Positions 52,712-57,087 of a stretch of DNA of 57,087 nt are shown one piece after another (position 1 is the stretch's first letter; every line of letters begins with the position of its first letter). The stretch is from contig JBKDZR010000059.1 in assembly GCA_047971485.1 (NCBI GenBank), forward strand, positions 1-57,087, given 5' to 3'. The position numbers and the translations under genes are program-made. The notes below the pieces were generated by a model. The model had not been told where the DNA came from, made no database searches, and saw only the letters and a program-made list of their open reading frames with translations. This stretch comes from JBKDZR01 sp047971485. GTDB taxonomy: Bacteria > Pseudomonadota > Alphaproteobacteria > Rhodobacterales > Rhodobacteraceae.

Positions 52712-53722
52712 CTAGCCAGCACGCACCGACGGGATCGGCCCGTTTTCCCGGACCCGAAACAGGTTGATCCGTTCCCGATCTTCGCGCGGGGTGATGCCGA
52801 ACGCATCGCGGTAGTGCTGGACCATCGGCGCCGCCGAAGCATAGCCCACTGCCAGCGCGATCTCCTGCATCGACATCTTCGAATACATGGCCAGCTGCCG
52901 CGCCGCTTTCATCCGCATCATCCGGTAATAGCGCGTCGGGCTTTGCCCCGTGGCGCGCTTGAAGCTGCGTTCCAAATGGCGGGGCGACATGTTCACCGCC
53001 TCGGCAACCGCGCTCATGCTGACCGGATCCTCGATATGATCGGCGAAAATCGCCACGGCACGCGCCAGGGCCGGGGGCAGCATGTCATCGGTGGCGGCAC
53101 TTTGGGCAGGGATCTTCTGGCTGACCCCTTCCCCGCGGACCAGCGGATGCTGGAACCAGCAGGCAACCTCGGTGGCGACATCGCTGCCCAGGCGTCGCTC
53201 GATCAGGTGCAGCATCAGATCGAACATCGCCGCCGCGCCAGACGCGGTATAACGCCGCCGGTCCATGATGATCACATCATCCTCCGCCGGGATCTCGGGA
53301 AACTCGGCCCGGAACGCCGCCTCATAACACCAGTGAACCGAACAGCGATGCCCAGCCATCACGCCTGACCGGGCCAGCGGGAAAACCCCCCCGCTGACAC
53401 CGCCCAGGATCACCCCGTGCCGGGCCAGTTGCCGCAGCACCCCATCCGAGGCCCGGGGCTGCGCAAACCGCGCCAAGGGCCCGCTGAGCAGGATCAGATA
53501 ATCCGGCCGGTCCTCAACCCCCAGCGCGCCATTGACCTCGAATCCCACCTCGGCGCTGGACATCACCCGCGCCCCGGTTTCGGACATCAACCGCCAGGAA
53601 AACACCCGCGCCCCGGCAATTTCATTGGCCGCGCGCAAAGGTTCAATCGCCGAGGTCAGACACGCCATCGGAAAGCCGGGGAACAGCAAAAAGCCGAGGC
53701 TTGTCATTTCATCCTTATTCAT
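52712..53722 (-). CDS. GlxA-family AraC-type regulator (DJ-1/PfpI domain plus AraC HTH)
   Basis: 336 aa. The N-terminal class I glutamine amidotransferase-like domain (about 10-190) begins LGFLLFPGFPMACLTSAIEP and has LGGVSGGVFPLARSG and SVHWCYEAAFRAEFPE. The C-terminal AraC domain (about 225-325) shows SMSAVAEAVNMSPRHLERSF and YASAAPMVQHYRDAFGITP. An in-frame ATG 15 bp downstream has AAGGA before it and may be the true start. GlxA-type regulators often govern choline, carnitine or other amine use. Upstream of the ABC operon, which it may regulate. Confidence 0.9.
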   Translation of the reverse strand: MNKDEMTSLGFLLFPGFPMACLTSAIEPLRAANEIAGARVFSWRLMSETGARVMSSAEVGFEVNGALGVEDRPDYLILLSGPLARFAQPRASDGVLRQLARHGVILGGVSGGVFPLARSGVMAGHRCSVHWCYEAAFRAEFPEIPAEDDVIIMDRRRYTASGAAAMFDLMLHLIERRLGSDVATEVACWFQHPLVRGEGVSQKIPAQSAATDDMLPPALARAVAIFADHIEDPVSMSAVAEAVNMSPRHLERSFKRATGQSPTRYYRMMRMKAARQLAMYSKMSMQEIALAVGYASAAPMVQHYRDAFGITPREDRERINLFRVRENGPIPSVRAG

Positions 53723-53822
53723 ATTTCATATACTATCAGGAATAATCCAAACATGAAATCGGGGACCGCACGGTTCTAGCCCGGGCCCGGTCCGGCCCCG
53801 GACGCACCGGGAGGACACCACC

Positions 53823-54476
53823 ATGACCCGCGACGACAGCACATCCCCGCCCAAATCGCGCAACCTGACCCAGGATCCCCACCGCGTCCATGGCGAGCGC
53901 GAAAAGGTGCTGGAGGTCGCCATCGGCCGCGAGGTCCGCGCCTTTCGCAAGCAACAGGAACTGACGGTCGCCGATCTGGCCCATATGACCGGCCTGTCCG
54001 TGGGCATGCTGTCCAAGATCGAGAACGGCAATACCTCGCCCTCGCTGAACACGCTGCAATCGCTGTCCGGGGCGCTCGGGGTGCCGCTGACCGCCTTTTT
54101 CCGCCGGTTCGAGGAAACCCGCGGCGCCGTACACACCAAGGCCGGCGAGGGCGTGAATGTCGAACGCCGCGGCACGCGCGCCGGCCATCAGTACAACCTG
54201 CTCGGCCATCTGGGGTCCAATGCCAGCGGCGTCGTGGTCGAGCCCTATCTGATCGCCCTGACCGGCGAAAGCGACATCTTCCCAACCTTTCAGCATGACG
54301 GGATCGAGATGATCTACATGCTGGAGGGCAGCGTCACCTACCGCCACGGCGACCAGCTGTTCGACCTGACCCCGGGCGACACGCTGTTCTTCGATGCCGA
54401 TGCCCCCCACGGCCCCGAGGTGCTGAACCAGCTGCCCATCAAATACCTGTCGATCATCAGCTATCCGCAGATCTGA
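53823..54476 (+). CDS. XRE-family regulator with C-terminal cupin sensor
   Basis: 217 aa. The XRE helix-turn-helix spans about residues 34-92 (ADLAHMTGLSVGMLSKIENG, SPSLNTLQSLSGALGVPL). The cupin domain is in about 145-212 (YMLEGSVTYRHGDQLFDL, GDTLFFDADAPHGPEVL). GGAGG lies 7 nt before the ATG. Divergent from the GlxA-like gene with a 100-bp AT-rich gap. The convergent end with pmtA carries CTGATC-C-GATCAG, which covers both stop codons. Confidence 0.9.
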   Translation: MTRDDSTSPPKSRNLTQDPHRVHGEREKVLEVAIGREVRAFRKQQELTVADLAHMTGLSVGMLSKIENGNTSPSLNTLQSLSGALGVPLTAFFRRFEETRGAVHTKAGEGVNVERRGTRAGHQYNLLGHLGSNASGVVVEPYLIALTGESDIFPTFQHDGIEMIYMLEGSVTYRHGDQLFDLTPGDTLFFDADAPHGPEVLNQLPIKYLSIISYPQI

Positions 54477-54481
54477 TCCGA

Positions 54482-55108
54482 TCAGGCCACGTGCGGTTTT
54501 TCCATGACCAGAAAGGTCATCAACCCAAGAGGCGGCAACGGCCGCTGGATCATGACACGCAATCCCGCCGCCCCGGTGACGGCCGAGATCGGGAAATCCG
54601 AATGCCAGCCCAGCAGGTTGGAAAATGGCGCCGACCAACGCTCGGCCCGGGCCAGGAGGCCCCGTTCCCGGGCAAAGTGGTTGCTCATCACCAGTTGACC
54701 CCCGGGCCTGAGCACCCGCGCCGCCTCGGCCAACACCTTGTCGGGATCGGGCACCACGGAAATGACATGCATCGCCGCCACCGCGTCAAAGCAGGCATCG
54801 GGGAAATCCAGCGCCCGGACATCCATACGGCGCAGGCGCTTGACATGGGACAGGCCCATCCGGTCGACCCGGTTCTTGGCCTTGGCCAGCATATCCTCGG
54901 AAAAATCGACACCAGTGACCTGTCGATCCGCCGCATAAAGGGGCAGCGCCAGCCCGGTGCCGACCCCCAGTTCCAAAACCTCGGGTCCCTGCAATGCGTT
55001 GATATAGCCGGTGGCCGCCCGCCGGCAGCACTGGGTCACAACCCCGAACGTCTTGTCATAAATCGGCGCCCAGCGGGCATAGGATTTCGCCACCGCGTCG
55101 ATTTCCAT
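54482..55108 (-). CDS. pmtA: Phosphatidylethanolamine N-methyltransferase (Rhodobacter type)
   Basis: 208 aa from MEIDAVAKSYARWAPIYD, the usual start of this family; 22 further in-frame codons upstream overlap pssA. SAM motif I is LELGVGTGLALPLY (residues 45-58), with VTGVDFSEDML and LRPGGQLVMSNHF as motifs II and III. It methylates phosphatidylethanolamine stepwise to phosphatidylcholine. Last gene of psd-pssA-pmtA, which makes PE and then PC. Confidence 0.9.
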   Translation of the reverse strand: MEIDAVAKSYARWAPIYDKTFGVVTQCCRRAATGYINALQGPEVLELGVGTGLALPLYAADRQVTGVDFSEDMLAKAKNRVDRMGLSHVKRLRRMDVRALDFPDACFDAVAAMHVISVVPDPDKVLAEAARVLRPGGQLVMSNHFARERGLLARAERWSAPFSNLLGWHSDFPISAVTGAAGLRVMIQRPLPPLGLMTFLVMEKPHVA

Positions 55109-55112
55109 CGTC

Positions 55113-55868
55113 TCAGCCCTTGGACCCGACCGGGCGCTTCTTACGCAGCGCCATGAAGATCGTGACCACGCCATAAACCAGCGTGCACAGGGCCAGCGTC
55201 GCCCAAGGATAGGTCAGCAGCGACGCCGATAACAGCACGGTCCCCAGCAAGACGAATCGGGCATTTTCACGCGAGACAGCAACCGTCTTGAACGAATAGG
55301 TCGGCAACCGGCTGATCATCAGGAAACCCACGAAAACCGTGTACAGCGCGATCCCCCCGGCCGGGAAAAGCCCCGGATCGGCGAACAGGAAGGACAGGAT
55401 CATCGGCTGCAGAACCAGCACCGCACCGGCCGGCGATGGGATGCCAACGAAGTAATCCTTGGCCGTCGCCGCCGGATCACCACTGCGGCCATCGACATTG
55501 AAGCGCGCCAGCCGCATCAGGCAGCATAACGCAAAGCACAGGACCGCGATCCAGCCCAGACCACCGATCCCCTGCAAGCTCCAGAGATACAACAACAGGC
55601 CCGGCGCCACGCCGAAATTCAGGAAATCGGCCAGGGAATCCAGTTCCGCACCGATCGGCGACTGGCTGCGGATCAGTCGCGCCAGGCGCCCGTCCAGCCC
55701 ATCCAGGATGCCGGCCAACAGGATCAGCGCGACGCCCTGCTGGAACTGCCCCTGAAAGCCCATGCGGATCGCCGTCAGCCCGGCACAGACCGCCGCCAGG
55801 GTCACAAGGTTCGGCAACAGGTTGATCAGGGGCAGCTTGCGGCTTTTCTTTACGGGCGGCTGGGTCAT
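55113..55868 (-). CDS. pssA: CDP-diacylglycerol-serine O-phosphatidyltransferase
   Basis: 251 aa integral membrane protein with about eight hydrophobic segments. The CDP-alcohol phosphatidyltransferase motif is complete: D59-G60-x2-A63-R64-x8-G73-x3-D77-x3-D81. It makes phosphatidylserine from CDP-diacylglycerol and serine. It starts 3 bp after the psd stop and ends 4 bp before pmtA, so the three genes are one operon. Confidence 0.94.
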   Translation of the reverse strand: MTQPPVKKSRKLPLINLLPNLVTLAAVCAGLTAIRMGFQGQFQQGVALILLAGILDGLDGRLARLIRSQSPIGAELDSLADFLNFGVAPGLLLYLWSLQGIGGLGWIAVLCFALCCLMRLARFNVDGRSGDPAATAKDYFVGIPSPAGAVLVLQPMILSFLFADPGLFPAGGIALYTVFVGFLMISRLPTYSFKTVAVSRENARFVLLGTVLLSASLLTYPWATLALCTLVYGVVTIFMALRKKRPVGSKG

Positions 55869-55871
55869 CGC

Positions 55872-56564
55872 TCAGGCCGTCCGTGCGCCGCGGCGCGGTT
55901 CATCCGATGTCAGATCGGCAATCACCGTTTCGCCGGCAACCATCGTCTGCCCCAGCGCCACCAGCGGCGGGGTGCCCGCCGGCAGATAGACATCCAGCCG
56001 CGACCCGAACCGGATCAGGCCAAAGCGCTCACCGGCCTCCAGCATCTCGCCCGGTTTGACGAAACACAGGATCCGCCGCGCCACCAGCCCGGCGATCTGG
56101 ACCACCGCCAGATGCCGGCCGTCCTCCATCTCGATAGCCAGTGAATTGCGTTCGTTATCCGCGCTGGCCTTGTCGAGCGATGCATTGAAGAACTTGCCTG
56201 GACGATACGCAACGGCCGACACCCGCCCTGGCACCGGGGCCCGGTTCACGTGACAGTTGAACACCGACATGAACACACTGACCCGGGTCAGGGGGGTGTC
56301 GGGCAGGCCCAGTTCTGCCGGCGGCACGGCCTGTTCGATCAGCGACACAACACCATCGGCAGGGCTGAGGATCAGACCGGGCCGGTGGGGCGTGGCGCGC
56401 GGCGGATCGCGGAAGAAATAATAGCACCAGATGGTCAGCCCCACCCCGATCCAGCCCAGGATATCGGATAGCAGGAACAGTACCACGGCGATTATCGCAA
56501 AGATGGCAACAAACCGACGGCCCTCGGGATGCATCGGTTTGAGGAAAGTATCGCGCATCCGCAT
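55872..56564 (-). CDS. psd: Phosphatidylserine decarboxylase proenzyme (short type)
   Basis: 230 aa. An N-terminal membrane hairpin (about 18-48) is followed by the decarboxylase domain: LILSPADGVVSLIEQA, VFMSVFNCHVNRAPVPG and the self-cleavage site RFGSRLDVYLP, where Ser188 becomes the pyruvoyl group. It decarboxylates PS to PE. AAAGG lies 7 nt before the ATG. First gene of psd-pssA-pmtA; the short length is normal for this bacterial type. Confidence 0.94.
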   Translation of the reverse strand: MRMRDTFLKPMHPEGRRFVAIFAIIAVVLFLLSDILGWIGVGLTIWCYYFFRDPPRATPHRPGLILSPADGVVSLIEQAVPPAELGLPDTPLTRVSVFMSVFNCHVNRAPVPGRVSAVAYRPGKFFNASLDKASADNERNSLAIEMEDGRHLAVVQIAGLVARRILCFVKPGEMLEAGERFGLIRFGSRLDVYLPAGTPPLVALGQTMVAGETVIADLTSDEPRRGARTA

Positions 56565-57087
56565 CAGGCAGCCTTTCGTTCTGGGTCAAGGCGGTCCTAT
56601 CCTTTCCAGGCCGCCCCACGCAAGGGAACGGCGCAGTGGAAATGGATCCTGTCGGTGCTTTTGCGCGGGGATCAGGGGAAAACGACGGGTCTTCCCCCCC
56701 GTGCCATCACGGATCAGCCGCAGAACACGTCCCCGGTGGGCAGAGGATCCGGACCGGCCTCAGGCCGCCTACACGTTCATAAGGCATCGAAGGCGCTGTA
56801 CCCTAACAGGCTGCTGAAAAAAGGAATTTGGCAAGACCGAGGGGGTAAATTGTTCTCTGCCACCTTGCTGCCAAGCGCTGAGGGCCGCGCCCGACCCTGG
56901 GTGGGCGCTTTGGCAGGCTGGGGCGGGTGTGCCTTATGCTTGCCAAGCCCCTCCAACTTTTGTGCAATTTGTGCCGTTGCAATGCGCCCTCCCGAGGGGA
57001 GGGTCGTGCGCGGCCCGGGCTGGTCGCCCGTGCCATGGTTGGTGGTCGAGAACAATTTTCCGGGCTCACCGCTGAAAACGGAGATGC
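56565..57087. other. 523-bp non-coding end with possible IS-end sequence
   Basis: No credible gene was seen. The first 240 bp should hold the psd promoter. From 56807 the sequence starts with CAGGCTGCTGAAAAAA, the second copy of the 12-mer at 3962. The minus-strand frames in 56777-57069 are proline/arginine-rich and unrecognised, though their ends (SCQIPFFSSLL, LAKFLFSAAC) could belong to IS-end sequence. I see no transposase motif. Confidence 0.35.
56807..56818 (+). repeat. CAGGCTGCTGAA, second copy; possible IS terminal inverted repeat
   Basis: Identical to 3962-3973 and in the same orientation, here followed by an A-run. It could be the outer end of an insertion sequence continuing past the window edge. 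Confidence 0.35.

Noticed and set aside
1..57087. CRISPR arrays, tRNA or rRNA genes, prophage, toxin-antitoxin pairs, transposases
   Set aside because: No regularly spaced repeats, cloverleaf-like segments, phage structural genes or transposase motifs were recognised on reading either strand.

Overview
The window is high-GC DNA that looks like a chromosomal piece from an alphaproteobacterium, most likely of the Rhodobacterales/Roseobacter kind. This is inferred from the many TRAP transporters, a monomeric NADP isocitrate dehydrogenase, the psd-pssA-pmtA phospholipid operon ending in a Rhodobacter-type PE N-methyltransferase, and an Fpr fragment of Rhodobacter type. No rRNA, tRNA, CRISPR array or intact transposase was found.

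Layout. 1-3961: CMD-family protein (partial), SDR, TetR, a formylglycine-generating enzyme (FGE) and an L,D-transpeptidase. 4204-12003 (minus): icd, then a gentisate-pathway operon transcribed as CoA-ester hydroxylase, aryl-CoA ligase (broken by one in-frame TAG), fumarylpyruvate hydrolase, maleylpyruvate isomerase and gentisate dioxygenase. 12258-20152 (plus): LysR, aldehyde dehydrogenase, SDR, sulfatase, TRAP system A. 20172-24522 (minus): cupin, alpha/beta hydrolase, TRAP B. 24659-27619 (plus): LysR, 4HBT thioesterase, IclR, TetR. 27635-28616 (minus): a DUF4892/OmpA-like pseudogene with two frameshifts. 28982-33344 (plus): TRAP C and a LigM-type O-demethylase. 33399-39412 (minus): dihydroxyacetone kinase, CYP199-like P450, TRAP D. 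39621-47708: LysR (minus), TAXI-TRAP E, second sulfatase, tannase/feruloyl esterase. 47899-49925: a patch of broken genes (MarR tail, Crp/Fnr head, ABC ATPase, permease tail, Fpr tail). 49983-54476: intact NMT1-type ABC importer, GlxA-like and XRE-cupin regulators. 54482-56564 (minus): psd-pssA-pmtA.

How the genes work together (inference). Five TRAP importers lie within 27 kb. Four sit beside an enzyme that could remove a cap from an imported compound: sulfatase, LigM-type methyltransferase, CYP199-like demethylase, sulfatase plus tannase. The fifth sits beside an uncharacterised alpha/beta hydrolase and a cupin. FGE, needed to activate Cys-type sulfatases, is in the same window. Uncapped phenolics could be oxidised by the ALDH/SDR pair, activated as CoA thioesters, 5-hydroxylated to gentisyl-CoA, hydrolysed by the 4HBT thioesterase and cleaved through gentisate to fumarate and pyruvate. 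The point-mutated ligase means this route may currently be blocked here unless a second ligase exists elsewhere, or the TAG is a sequencing error.
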